From contig CM069446.1 of assembly GCA_035610835.1 (NCBI GenBank), forward strand, positions 74,633,062 through 74,697,061: DNA of 64,000 bases, in the 5' to 3' direction. A model generated the notes under the pieces. It saw only the letters and a program-made list of their open reading frames with translations, was not told where the DNA came from and made no database searches. Below, piece by piece: positions 34,331 to 45,559 of this stretch. The position numbers were made by a program, and so were the translations under genes. This stretch comes from Ophiura sarsii (Eukaryota > Echinodermata > Ophiuroidea > Amphilepidida > Ophiuridae). The first letter of the stretch is position 1, and every line of letters starts with the position of its first letter.

Positions 34331-36766
34331 ATGATCAAACTCCTTGGCACCCGAGTGTCAATGTTAGCGCTTATCTTCATTTTGGTGAATCAGCGTGCAT
34401 GTGGCATTGTCAATGGAGACCAGACGTCAGTTAATATCCATTTTCCTTCCGGGTCATCACCCATACCAGGTGAAACCATGTACACGTTGCACTGCAATGC
34501 AACAAATTTCAACCCTGGCCAATTTCGAACTCTGGTATGGTTTTTCAACGGTGCAATCATATCTTGGGGCGAGCAAATTCAGCTTGACTATGCCGTGGAC
34601 CATATGTCTGTGGAAGAGCGATCCAGTGGTGCGCCCAGACAGTTCCATAGTTATTTGATAATAAGCGAGGTGATTATTACCGATACGGGGAAATACAAGT
34701 GTAGTATCGTAGATGGAGTCTTAACGCGTTATTTAGAAAGAGCTTCTTCTTCAGTAACCATCACTGTGTCCAGTATGCCTTCAGGTCTCTACTATCCCTC
34801 GGATCATTGGCCTGTGTGCTATCCGTCAGTTAACATCACAGTGTTTATCGATACCGAGATCACAATTGGATGCGTATCTTTGAAAGGTAACCCACCTGTG
34901 AAAGTGTTCTTGACAAAATACGACGAAACTGACCGTTCCCATCCTCTGCGTGAGTTGATTGAAAATTGGTACACTCTCGAAGGTTTCTATACGTTCAGAG
35001 TTTTAGCGAAATACAATCAATTGAAGATTGATTGTTACACTTCGAGGGATACCACTGTCTCGCAACCAGCCATGTCTCGTTCATGTTCAACTGGATACAT
35101 AACGGTAGGTCTCATTGAGCAAACGATAGCGCAAGTTCCGCAAGGTGCAGATGCTTTTTTCAGTTGTCGCATACCCGCAGCAGGTGAGACAATCAACTGG
35201 TCCACAGAACCACCAATTTCTGAGACATCTCGGATTTGGACTCGTAGCGATTTCACTCGTTCTATTTTCTCTGTGAGAAACATCCAGATGCGGGATAATA
35301 ACACGATGGTTATATGCAGAACTGGAACACCATATTTTCTGTATGATACCGGAAGGATTATAGTTGAACTTGCAACAACTGATAGTAATTATAACACAAC
35401 TGCTATGTTACCACCGCTTACATTGCCATCAGCACCGACAGTAGGCACAATCATGACAATTGGACAGGATGCTTCAACAAGTCCAACAACTCTTACCATA
35501 ACTGCAGTAGTTGCTGGTGCTTCATCTGTAATAGCTATACTGTTTATTTTGCTGTTTGGTATTCGATATTTCAAATTTAACGATAAATTCACCATTAAAG
35601 AAAATGATTCGAGAGAGGTAGATAACCATACGTTGGACAGTGAGATATCTCAAAATCGAGACCAACGCATTGATTATTCTTCGTCGAATCATTCCTTCGA
35701 ATACCACCAGCAAAATCTATACTCAGCAAGCTGTCGACAGATAGAATACACAACACGTGATATTGAAAGTCCAGGGACACATAGTAAGCAATGCTCGACG
35801 GCACCTCTTACAAGACTTCCTAAGAGAGCCAGTCTAGCATACCAAATTGTAGATATATCGGGTGGATTCACCAGTAGGAGTAGAAGCCTCTCAAGCCCGC
35901 CTAGCGACCCGGCTCCACCACCGCCTTCATCGGAAGCTACTTCGGCGTACGCGAGCTCGCAAGGATCTATCGTAACACCAACATCTGGGTATTCATCGCT
36001 CAACCGCGGTTTTCACTCAGTTCACACTTTACCACGGGCAGGTTATTCCACACCGAAACAGCAGAATGTATCTGTAGCTTCACATGACGTACCACCAGGG
36101 TATGATACACCATTTAAGCGGAGTTCTTCGATGTCCGGATTAACCACAGCGAGATCCAAATCTTTAGATTTACCTAGACATAGAAAGCCAAAGTTGAATG
36201 CAGTTGCGATGACTTCCGATCACGCCTTTCCAAGAGGGAAGCATAGACATTCCACACACAGAGCATCAAAGAAAAGACACGAACAATATGATTCGCCTGA
36301 TGTTACGTCGTCTAAAAGATCTGAAAATAGAAACAATGGTTCACTCGAGCTTCAACCCAGTGCTGCCTCGCCGCCTTCATACCGTCGATCATCATCCAAT
36401 GTTGCGGTTCCACATTATGCTGTTGTCCATCCAGATCCAGAGAACCCCACTATCTGTGGCAGCTCGAGGCTTATACAACGGGGATCAACCTCCAATTGTG
36501 AAGTTCCAAAGTATGCTATTGTTCACCCAGATCCGGAAAACCCAAGGATTTATGACGACTCACCAGCTATAGAACACCGATCTGATTTCGAGACTCCACA
36601 GTATGCTATTGTCCACCCAAATCCAGAGAACCCCAGGATTTATGACAGCTCACCGCTTATACAACGGCGATCAACGTCCAATGGTGTGGTTTCACAATAT
36701 GCCATTGTTCATCCAGATCCTGAAAATCCCAAGATACTTGCCATTATGGGCAAGAATACCTCTTGA
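34331..36766 (+). CDS. Three-Ig-domain transmembrane receptor with repeated tyrosine motifs (paralogue 1)
   Basis: 811 codons in one exon; an in-frame stop (34,280) precedes the first ATG. Signal peptide about 1-25. Ig domain 1 (30-147) has C55, W70 and DTGKYKC ending at C124. Domain 2 (about 155-262) has four cysteines, C163, C181, C235 and C252. Domain 3 (265-348) has C279, W290 in NWSTEPPI, and C329. A Ser/Thr-rich stalk and a transmembrane segment (about 388-411) follow. The 400-residue cytoplasmic tail holds LAYQIV (Y504) and SGYSSL (Y554), which fit the ITIM pattern, two PPxY motifs (PPSY, PPGY), and four copies of YA[IV]VHP[DN]PENP (Y696, Y728, Y758, Y790). The layout is that of a cell-surface recognition receptor that signals through SH2 proteins; ligand and role are unknown. 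It is the most diverged of three paralogues and not assignable to a named vertebrate family. Confidence 0.9.
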   Translation: MIKLLGTRVSMLALIFILVNQRACGIVNGDQTSVNIHFPSGSSPIPGETMYTLHCNATNFNPGQFRTLVWFFNGAIISWGEQIQLDYAVDHMSVEERSSGAPRQFHSYLIISEVIITDTGKYKCSIVDGVLTRYLERASSSVTITVSSMPSGLYYPSDHWPVCYPSVNITVFIDTEITIGCVSLKGNPPVKVFLTKYDETDRSHPLRELIENWYTLEGFYTFRVLAKYNQLKIDCYTSRDTTVSQPAMSRSCSTGYITVGLIEQTIAQVPQGADAFFSCRIPAAGETINWSTEPPISETSRIWTRSDFTRSIFSVRNIQMRDNNTMVICRTGTPYFLYDTGRIIVELATTDSNYNTTAMLPPLTLPSAPTVGTIMTIGQDASTSPTTLTITAVVAGASSVIAILFILLFGIRYFKFNDKFTIKENDSREVDNHTLDSEISQNRDQRIDYSSSNHSFEYHQQNLYSASCRQIEYTTRDIESPGTHSKQCSTAPLTRLPKRASLAYQIVDISGGFTSRSRSLSSPPSDPAPPPPSSEATSAYASSQGSIVTPTSGYSSLNRGFHSVHTLPRAGYSTPKQQNVSVASHDVPPGYDTPFKRSSSMSGLTTARSKSLDLPRHRKPKLNAVAMTSDHAFPRGKHRHSTHRASKKRHEQYDSPDVTSSKRSENRNNGSLELQPSAASPPSYRRSSSNVAVPHYAVVHPDPENPTICGSSRLIQRGSTSNCEVPKYAIVHPDPENPRIYDDSPAIEHRSDFETPQYAIVHPNPENPRIYDSSPLIQRRSTSNGVVSQYAIVHPDPENPKILAIMGKNTS
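36407..36730 (+). repeat. Intragenic repeats encoding the YAIVHPDPENP module
   Basis: Four copies with a period of 30-32 codons encode (P/S)xYA(I/V)VHP(D/N)PENP. Copies 2 and 3 continue with RIYD, and the linkers are related (IQR(G/R)STSN). Only the fourth copy has Ser at position -2 of the tyrosine and so fits a strict ITIM. DNA similarity between copies indicates in-gene tandem duplication. Confidence 0.9.
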
Positions 36767-36941
36767 GTCTAAACAGAGTCTTTGAAAAGATGAGGAGAGG
36801 ATTGACACAATCTGCATACACAACCGTATTCTTTTGTATTTTTGAGTTTACCAAATCCATAAGTACATCCTCTCGGATTGTTTTACCAAGAACACTGTCC
36901 TCCTATATTACATCCGTTATTCTTCAGAAAGTTGTCACATA

Positions 36942-37407
36942 AACTGCTCACAAAAAGTATCGAAACACTCAGAAATGATCCAATATATAACGGCTCGAAA
37001 AGGTATGTATTAATCGAAGCAAATAACCAAGTGCATAATTTTGTTCTGCGTATTTTGACACCTCGATCGTTGAGATATGATGTTGCGGAGCGGAGTTATT
37101 GTCATTTCAGTGATCGTGGGTGCAGTTTCAAAAGTGACACTCATCCCTATTGAAAATCACGAATCTGATCATTCTAAACAGTAATGCAAACCTCTTTCTA
37201 TAGGATGATTGTCACTTTTGAAACTGGACCCACGGCCATTGAAATGACAATAACTCCGCTCCGCAACATCGTATCTCATCGATCGAGGTGTCAAAATACG
37301 CAGAACAAAATTATGCACTTGGTTATTTGCTTCGATTAATGCATACCCTTTCGAGCCGTTATATATTGGATCATTTCTAAGTGTTTCGATACTTTTTGTG
37401 AGCAGTT
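36942..37407. mobile_element. CTGCTCAC-type MITE with ~195-bp arms
   Basis: Termini AACTGCTCACAAAAAGTATC are inverted, with TA outside both ends. The arms are nearly identical through cgattaat, gtgcataattttgttctgcg and tgatgttgcggagcggagtt (last two copies differ by single bases). Short mirrored reading frames on both strands come from the arms and are not genes. A lone arm lies at 1,060-1,250. Confidence 0.9.
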
Positions 37408-37879
37408 TATATAAAGCAACATGATGATCATTAACCACGAATCAAAGTTGTCAACACTTGTAGGAAAAAAAAATCATGGAATGTTGGAATCAGAATTACC
37501 ATTGCCCTAGTAATTTGTAATCACTTTTTTGTTTACTAGTGTTGAAAAGGGGCAATCAGACCTCGGCCCATTCAAACAAATACGTTTGATAATACAACAC
37601 ATCTATATACTAGTTTTCCTTTCTAGCCCACTTTAAGATTATTCAACAATCTTTACTTAATAATTGGCCATTTGGATATCACAATCGGTTAGCCGAGTAC
37701 AGAAAAAAAAAGCCATTATTAATACATCGATGATTCTGCAGTAATCCATTCACTATGCCCCATTGTTTAATGGTTATACGGACCCCGTTAGTTCTTTATT
37801 AATATTAGTTTAAATGCACAGCATTCTCGGACATTTAACATGGCTACTTATACCTCAAGTAATACCAATTAAAGGGGAC

Positions 37880-38110
37880 ACGTACATAGATTATAGTACA
37901 CTCTCAGAAAGAGGGGTTCTAAAACTCTCCTCTAAATGGAACCTATGATGGTTCTTCATCGAACCATAAAAGGGTTATAAAGAACCATATAAGACCTGAG
38001 CGCAATAAAGACCTAAGTCCACTTGGTTCATAAATAACTATATTTGGTTCATAAAGAGGAACCATTTTGGGGGTTCTATTCTTCAGGGTGTTTTATAGAG
38101 GACAAAAAGG
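37880..38110. repeat. GGTTCT/AGAACC-rich repeat block
   Basis: Many short direct and inverted copies of aagaacca/tggttct-type words lie between acactctcag and ttcagggtgt, which look like diverged element ends. A reading frame overlapping the right end is not supported as a gene. Confidence 0.5.
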
Positions 38111-38842
38111 TTCTAAGTCAAACAATTGTTTCGGAGAGTGCAACGGATTCATTGTACGCATCGTCGTCTAATGTGAATATTTCCTGGTGTATAGAAGGAT
38201 TTGATTGTACAGGCTTTAACAAAAAAAAAGAGTTATACAGTTTTGAAAAAAAATATTAAAAATACCTCCAGTAGAATTTCTGTTTTGAGTTTTAATGGCG
38301 TGCAAGTGGAATTTGTTTAGCTTTCGAATAAGCTTTGTTTCATGAAAATCGATGGTCGGTAAGTAGAGATATGATCAAATGTCTAACATAGTCATGAAAT
38401 CACCTGGGCCACTTTGGTTTAATCAATGGTAAAACTACTGGGATGAATATGAATGGAATCGAACCAGTAAAGCGCCCTTGTTAGACAACGATGGTTAATT
38501 TCAAGTGGTTAAAAGTATAACAAAGAAGGTTATGTCTTTACAAATATGATTTATTTATTTTATGAATTTATTTATTCAAATTGAATAAAACTATTTGAAA
38601 AAGAATTATATTGTTCTCTTTAATGTTCCTTGCATGATAACCTAACAATTTTATTTATACATGATATAAGATTGTATGATATTGTAAAAGTGGCCCAACC
38701 CGATTTCTAGACGATTTCTAGAAGTAGTTAAAATGACGAAATAAAATGATTCTGGTAGCCAAAACGAAATTTAACACAAAGTGTAATCACTTTTGACATT
38801 GCATTATTTTAACATTGGGTTAAAAATGAAATTGCGATTGTA

Positions 38843-39562
38843 AACTGCTCACAAAAAGTTAGGAAACTTTTTTTAATCAAGTATATTTTTATTATTTATT
38901 ACCCTCTTGTATATCAATGGAAAGCTGAAGTGATCTTCTTTAAAATGATACCAAATGTGCAATGATAACATGTTGCTGGACTTGGCCACATTAATGAGAA
39001 TGTAACAAAGTCACAAATCAAATGTGCCCAAATTAGCAATTTTGTGTTACTGTGTGAACAAACAAATTGACACTTGTAATGAAAACAAGCAAGATCTTAA
39101 TCCACTTTATTGAGACAAGAACTAAGTTCAAACAGGGACATGGTTCAAACGAGTGGATGACGCACTTCATGACCTTCCACCTGTTAACCCAGGCTTGCAA
39201 ATACCCAAACAATGGTTTTCTAAAGAGATGATGGTTAACTTGTGTGTGTTGTGCTCACTTGTGCAAATCTTTTTGTCAACCATTCATGGTTCTCAAGCAT
39301 GAACGGTTTGATTATTGATCAATACCTATTGACTGTTTAGCTGTTAGCACAGATAACGGTAATTTTGGCACATTTGATTTGTGACTTTGCCTCATTCTCA
39401 TTCATGTGGCCAAGTTCAGCAACATGTAATCATTGCAAATGTGGTATAATTTTAAAGAAGAACACTTCAGCTTTCCATTGATATAACATATACGAAGAGG
39501 GTAATAGATAATAAAAATATACCTGAGTAAAAAAAAAGTTTCCTAACTTTTTGTGAGCAGTT
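38843..39562. mobile_element. CTGCTCAC-type MITE, second subfamily
   Basis: Termini AACTGCTCACAAAAAGTTAG are inverted with TA on both sides. The arms are about 190 bp (accctcttgtatat, ggaaagctgaagtgatcttc and its diverged inverse). It shares only its outermost ~17 bp with 36,942-37,407; the interiors are unrelated. Confidence 0.88.
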
Positions 39563-39564
39563 TA

Positions 39565-41000
39565 TTACTCTTTTTGTTACAGTCTGTAGCCGTCGTGTAC
39601 TGATGATTTATTCTTGATATGTTTATATTGTAACATTTGTATGTAAAATTCAGATTTACTAGAGGCAGAAATTTTAGCATTCTGCAGACAATCTTTTTCA
39701 AGTTGAAAACATGTATCTAGTATTTAGATTACAATTATTGATTGACAATTGAGTATTGAAAATCGTAATATGTCCCTTTCAAAAAGTGGAGATAAATATA
39801 CACTCATTTCTTTGAAATTATTTTAGGGGGGGGGGGGTCTATGTTAGTCAGATAGTAAAATTCAGTGCTTCGGACAAAAATGAGATATTAGCACAGTAGA
39901 AAACTGATAAGTCTCTGCTTTAAAATGCTTTTGTTTGAGGGAAATTGGATTTTCGGTTCTGAAGTTATAGTCAATTGAGTTTCGGGTGTCTCAAAATATC
40001 GGTGGTGTTTTGTATACATTGGTATGTAGAAAACGCTCACCTTGCTATTTTAAGCATTTTCAGTTTTAATTATTTTTTGATCAAATAATTGTAACATTTG
40101 ATGAAATTTATTTATTAACATATTAGAATAATTAATTGCACATCATAAATCATCAAAATGTCAAAGTCAACGTAATTTCTTATGTATTTCTTTATTTTTC
40201 TCACCCGTCTATTTTTAAGCCATTTATCTTTAAAAATCAATAAAAATGCTAATATAATTGCTATTTTCACCCAAAATGGCTCAAAATGTGTCTAAATTCA
40301 TGCTCTTCCATAATTGAACTATTTTAATCCAAATGTCAATTTTTTTCTCACCAAATTTAATATTTTTCATACGTTTTGCACGATATCTCAAAACTAGAAA
40401 ACACGCAAACTTGCAATATGGGAACCAACGTAACTCAAAAACTAAACCTCGTACCAGGGTGATATTTGGAATGGATACTAAGCTTTAATAGTGGAATGAC
40501 CCAATGAAGCCGGATTTTCAATTTATCTTTCCAAATTTGAATTATAACGTAAAATTACCTGATTGGTCGGTTCCTGGTGACCATGGCAACCATATTAAAA
40601 ATCCGGCTTCATCGGGTCGTGCGCATTGTTCCCATACATCATCTCCCAAAGTATGGTGAACATGCAACATTTAGTTTTCTAGTTATGTTGGTTCCCGTGT
40701 TTAGCCAATCAGAGGCCTTGACTGGTTACCATAGCAACCAGATCAAAATAACGTGCATTTTTTGAAACGCTGTTACTAAGCTTCAATTGATATATGACTC
40801 TAAGGGGTAAACCCACGGTAACATTGAGAAAACCTGTTTCCAAAGTTTTCGAACCTATCTATAAAAATAATTGCTTTATTTATTGGTCTCATAGAGTTCG
40901 AATGAAGATTTTATGCTGTGTGGTTACAAATTCGTTGGTCCCCTTCAAGCATGGTAAGAGGAATCTTGACCAACACGTTTGATTGGTACTTGGTACTTGG
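39565..41000. other. Unassigned DNA with a small inverted repeat
   Basis: A 120-bp unit with 22-bp inverted ends (tgacccaatgaagccggatt) lies at 40,497-40,619, and a G11 run at 39,827. No gene recognised. Confidence 0.4.
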
Positions 41001-41130
41001 TTTCCGTTATCAAATGGCAGTGAATGTTCAATGGTAATTCTATAGATTTAGCGATAAATGAAAACTAGCCTTAGGAAGCTGAACCGTCAAACTGGCACTC
41101 TTAAATCTTTAAGTTACTTCTCATTGGAGC
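41000..41130. repeat. Dispersed repeat, direct copy of 57,243-57,385
   Basis: Shares gttatcaaatggcagtgaat-type sequence, gataaatgaaaactagcctt and aggaagctgaaccgt with 57,243-57,385 in the same orientation. It abuts the palindrome element that starts at 41,138. Confidence 0.75.
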
Positions 41131-41137
41131 GCGAAGA

Positions 41138-41537
41138 AGGAAAAAGTGTACTTTAGGTCCCACATTCTGGACTGCACTAGTCCGATACTGGAAGACCCAG
41201 TATCGTCCGATACTGGTACAAAGTCAGTGTTCCAGTATCGCCCGATACTGGCACGTATAAAATGTTCCAGTATACTGGAATATAATTATGGACCAGTATC
41301 GTTCAATACGGGGACAGATCTTACCGGGTATCACGTGTAGTATGGCCCGATACTGGGACTTAAAAATGTTCGAGTATCGTCGATACTAGTACCGGAACAC
41401 AATTTTGTTATACAGTATCAACCGATACTGGAACAGTGAAATCGTACCATTATCGACCGATACTGGCAACCTTTATGTTCCAGTATTGAACGACATTTGT
41501 ATAACAGTATCTGGGACCTAAAGTACACTTTTTCCAT
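41138..41537. mobile_element. Intact palindrome-array element
   Basis: A 400-bp unit with inverted ends GGAAAAAGTGTACTTTAGGT on both sides. The interior is a series of CCAGTATCGNCCGATACTGG palindromes, some perfect and some decayed to one half, spaced about 45-60 bp centre to centre, with unrelated AT-rich spacers. No coding capacity. Relatives lie at 29,966-31,795 and from 63,935 to the window end. Confidence 0.85.
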
Positions 41538-41554
41538 TTGGGATAACTGAAATA

Positions 41555-44500
41555 TCATGTTGTTATAGCATGTCAGTTGGCGAATATACAACTCTGCGCA
41601 GTGACCTTAGAGCGTAGTCTAAGGATCTATTTTACGAATAGAAGGATATCTATCTAAATGCAGCGATGAAAATACCAACATGACTTTCCACCCGGGGTAG
41701 ATAGTCCCGGGGTTGATCAACCCTGGGTGGACCAACTCTGGGTGGACTACAATAGAGCGCGTTGGTATTTTTTCCACAACCCAGCTATACCACTGTCATG
41801 ATTGTATATTTTATAAACTAGATTTCAATCAATAGCAAAATAAATGACGTTTTCCATAAGGTATGATAATATTTGGGACACTTTGACGTCATGGTCGTGT
41901 AACACACTTTCGAATTTTAATATACTTTTTATACTATGTTATGCTCTCGATACCAACTGTTCACATGTTTTTTATGATATAACTGTATCCTTTAATCAGT
42001 TAAACTTTCTGTTCCAAAAGTGTAAGCGACCGCCTTGTAACGGATATCAACGTGTTTGACAGTCCTAGTTTATTGTAAATCCAATTGATCCATGGGCACA
42101 TAACCCTAACCACCGGCGAGGATGTTTCGGGATTAAAATGTCAAGATGAAGCAATATAGGAAATTTGACTCAAAACATAATTTATTTTACATGTGATTTC
42201 AACTACAAGGGGTAAGACCTACAATTGTGGAGTTAAACGGTTTGAATAAAGCTGTTATAGGCTTAATGGTCTTGAAATGGATCTAAATATTTTCTAATGT
42301 TAATTTTATACTCATGCAATGTAAAAGAGCATTATTTTTAAAACTGTTTTCGAAAGATACAACTTGAGATCAGGGTAAGATTTATAAGACTTGAATACCT
42401 GTATCAACTGCTTACGGATATTAATGCTTTTTTAATAATAGCATGTACAAGGTGTCAAAGTTTCGATCTTCTTAAAGCTTTACATCTCCGATACAATGGT
42501 ATACTACTGAAAACATATTTGAATAGAGGAAACTTGTAGAATTATTTTGATGCCAGACATGTCTCCTTTTCTGAAGCCCTTAATGTATTTCCCGAGCTGA
42601 ACGGTTTAGTCACATAACTCACAATACAATGCCATACATTGCCCAATTTGCAGGATGTTAGGTGTGCGTAGCTGAAGTATACAGGTGGGACGTAAGCCTA
42701 AAGAAAGTACTTTATTAACAGTTTTTCACTGGGTGTAATTCAATTAATATGCATTCATGTAAAGTTCATAACACGAATAGTTTAAATCTAAAATTAAAAA
42801 AAAACCCCGCAATGCAAAGTATAACCTTTTTCTTCACACCTCCTCTCCCCTCTCAGCTCCTCTCCCTTCATTAAATCCATAAGCACATAATAGTTCATAT
42901 AGTAGTTTTGTCCCGTTTTTAGTCATCTACAATTTTTACAGTTCGGGAAATCTATTTTTTGTATAATATAACCTCGAGGAGTTTGTCATTAGTATTTGGG
43001 ATAGATTGGGGAGGAGGGGGAGAGGAGGGGACAAGCCATCTGACATGGGGATGCCCCTATAAAATCTAGTTACGCCCCTGGTTTGTTTGGTGCATTTTCA
43101 TTGAAAAATGCCAGTGACAAAATAATGATCAATTAACTTTTGTCCGCAAATCTGTTACAAATTCTGACAAATTGATTTGAAGTTACTAGTAGGTCTATGT
43201 GTACTTCTGATGTTCTGAAACATCCAACTTAATTGAATATCCTCATCATGTTAAAAGTTAAACAATCGCAAGGGAAATATAGTGCATTTTAGTGCATTTA
43301 TATATTTTACACACTATCAATTTTCTACTAACCCTGTATAATGACCTTGATATTGGCATGATGAGATCGGACATATTATATGTTTTATTTGTTTTCAGAA
43401 AATATATACCTTCCCCATACCCCATGTTTACTTTTAGGATTTCAAATGTTTGAAGCAGAACCCAATTATATTTCTAGTTTAAGGATTTGTCACAGATAAG
43501 ACCCAACTCGCGGCAAATGAACTCTCATGTACTTTCAATTGTAGACTTTTACTAAGCAAACTATTTTAAGATTGCGGTTCGGAAACAATTGAGGACCCTA
43601 GATCTAAAAGGGGGTTAAGTCACAATCTTGTGAAATTGTAGTTAAGTATCAGTTTCTGCTACAAGGAAGATCTCTGCACCCTCTGTTCAAATGTTACAGT
43701 TAAGTCATGTGGTAAAGCTATGTAAAAATTTATACTTTTGCTATCATAGGTTGAAAACTTTTTCTGTTATAGTCATTTTTATAAATCCGGTAAATTGAGG
43801 CTGATTATTCATGTTGACTGTGTAGCGAATAGGAAGAAAGCTGATGATCATTGTCTTATCCATAATTAATTAATTGTTAATAATAGTTGACAAGTCTGTT
43901 GAACCACATACTTAAAGACTACTAAATATCCTTTGAAATGGGACCAAAATTGTGTTTGTAACATTAGGGGATGACTAGTTATTGTAAAAAGAACAAAGCA
44001 TGGGATTATCCCCATTGAGTTTGTACAGGCGGCACCCCTTCCAGCGGCACCCCTTCCAGCACCACCCCTGGTCCCCAGACATAAAAACAGTTGTATCTCC
44101 CTTTCTGTATTAGCTATACCAATGCCATTTGGCAGGCAGATAGCTTGTTATTAGGGCTTTAAAATGATACCAAATTTGTTGAGATAGCTTTTGTGGTTTT
44201 GAAAATATTTGAGGAAAATGACAGCATGAAGCTAAAAAATGTAACGGCACCACCCTATTGGGAGGCGAGTTTATAACGCGTGACCCTAAATTCTTTTCTT
44301 ATTTGCGCAATCGAGCCAAAAATGATCCATAAATGAACAGGCCTGCCACATCGGTTTGTCCGGCTTGGGGATCTAACATACATACATAACCTTTATTTAT
44401 TCCCGAAACACAGGTCAATATAAAATAGCTGTTACATATATAATAAATATAAACTAGATGGTTCTCGGCTTTCGCAGTTCTCGGCTTTCGCGGTTGTTGT

Positions 44501-44990
44501 ATTTGAATGTTTGCATGATTTTGGACAAAACCTAACTGGGTCTAGTTTGTTGGTATATATCATGGTTATTTATGACTACGTTGACTTATTTGTTAATTGC
44601 CGCCTGTTGACATATTATTTGGAAGATATATGTGATTATATAACACTGCAAATTATAAGCGTTTACTTTTGGACACACTTATGGACAAAAGTCAATTTAA
44701 AGGTAAACGCGATACCAAACACTTATGTGAGCCCAACAACTCAGCTGTTTTCCACCCAGACTCTAATCAATAACTGTCCCATTATATCACAGATTTTTGA
44801 AACATCTGTGATTATATTCACTCACTTTGAGCGTGCTTTGAGGTCAATTGGGTGCAAAATGCAAAAAAACGTTTAAGTTTGCGTTTACTTTTGTGTTTAC
44901 TTTTGTGTTTAGAATTGCATTAACTTTTTAGTTTACTTTTTGTTTGTCCGAAAGTACATATGAAGAAATACACTGTCATCAGTAGATAGG
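41555..44990. other. Unassigned DNA, mostly single copy here
   Basis: The first ~90 bp match 63,417-63,545. The segment 43,310-43,590 matches 59,237-59,565. A short tandem ggcaccccttccagc lies near 44,035. Weak retroelement-like 3' sequence may lie near 44,380-44,450. The 121-codon frame at 44,511-44,876 has no recognisable domain. Confidence 0.4.
43310..43590. repeat. Dispersed repeat, empty-site copy of 59,237-59,565
   Basis: Shares ctactaaccctgtataatga, agaacccaattatatttc-type sequence and actctcatgtactttc with 59,237-59,565. It lacks the 80-bp hairpin present there. Confidence 0.75.
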
Positions 44991-44999
44991 AGATAAATG

Positions 45000-45345
45000 A
45001 GTGGATTACAAAACAGATGGAGTCATTACCAGTCATCAGTAGATAGGTTATGAGAAGGGGACTACATAATAGATGTGGCCGTGAACAGTCATTAGTAGAT
45101 AGAAGATGAAGGAGTGGATTACAAAACAGATGAAATAATGAACTATCATTATTACATGGGCAATGAAGGAGTGGTCTACATAACAGATGAAACCATGAAC
45201 AGTCTTCAGTAGATAGGAGATGAAGGAGTGCACTCCTACATCTTCCATCTACTGATGGCAGTTCGTGGCTTCATCTGTTTTGTAGTCCACACCTTCATCT
45301 TCTATCTACTGATGACCGTTAATGGCTTCATATATTATATAGTGC
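45000..45345. repeat. Head-to-head minisatellite (~62-bp unit)
   Basis: Four or more direct copies of a unit with cagtagataggagatgaagg and gattacaaaacagatg are followed, from about 45,230, by two copies in reverse complement (cttcatcttctatctactga). The junction is gagtgcactc. The array could form a large foldback. Confidence 0.85.
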
Positions 45346-45447
45346 AGTCATTAATCTCCTAACTAACATGACTAACAATTCGACAGATTAAGCCCGATTT
45401 CTTGCAAAATAGGGCTTTTTGGTCAGTATTAGATTTATTAAATATTT

Positions 45448-45510
45448 TGGTACCCCTGCCCTTTAACACCCCGATCCCCCCATACAACCTGCTTATTGTT
45501 TCATGTTAAA
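45448..45510. repeat. Detached piece of the 46,395-47,140 satellite
   Basis: Carries aatattttggtacccctgcc, aacaccccgat and aacctgcttattgtttcat in the same order as the tandem units beyond 46,395. The LINE at 45,560-46,385 therefore appears to sit within this array. Confidence 0.65.
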
Positions 45511-45559
45511 AAGGTGTGTCAATCAGTATATTTCCAACTTAGAAACCTCAGTTTCATAA

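Noticed and set aside
36878..37438. Pair of ~90-codon frames of nearly the same sequence on opposite strands
   Set aside because: They are translations of the two inverted arms of the MITE at 36,942-37,407.
41138..41537. CRISPR-like array
   Set aside because: Regular short palindromes with unique spacers look similar, but palindromes vary in sequence and spacing, the unit has terminal inverted repeats and dispersed copies, and the genome is animal.
44511..44876. 121-codon plus-strand reading frame
   Set aside because: No recognisable family or motif; upstream and downstream DNA show no exon signals.
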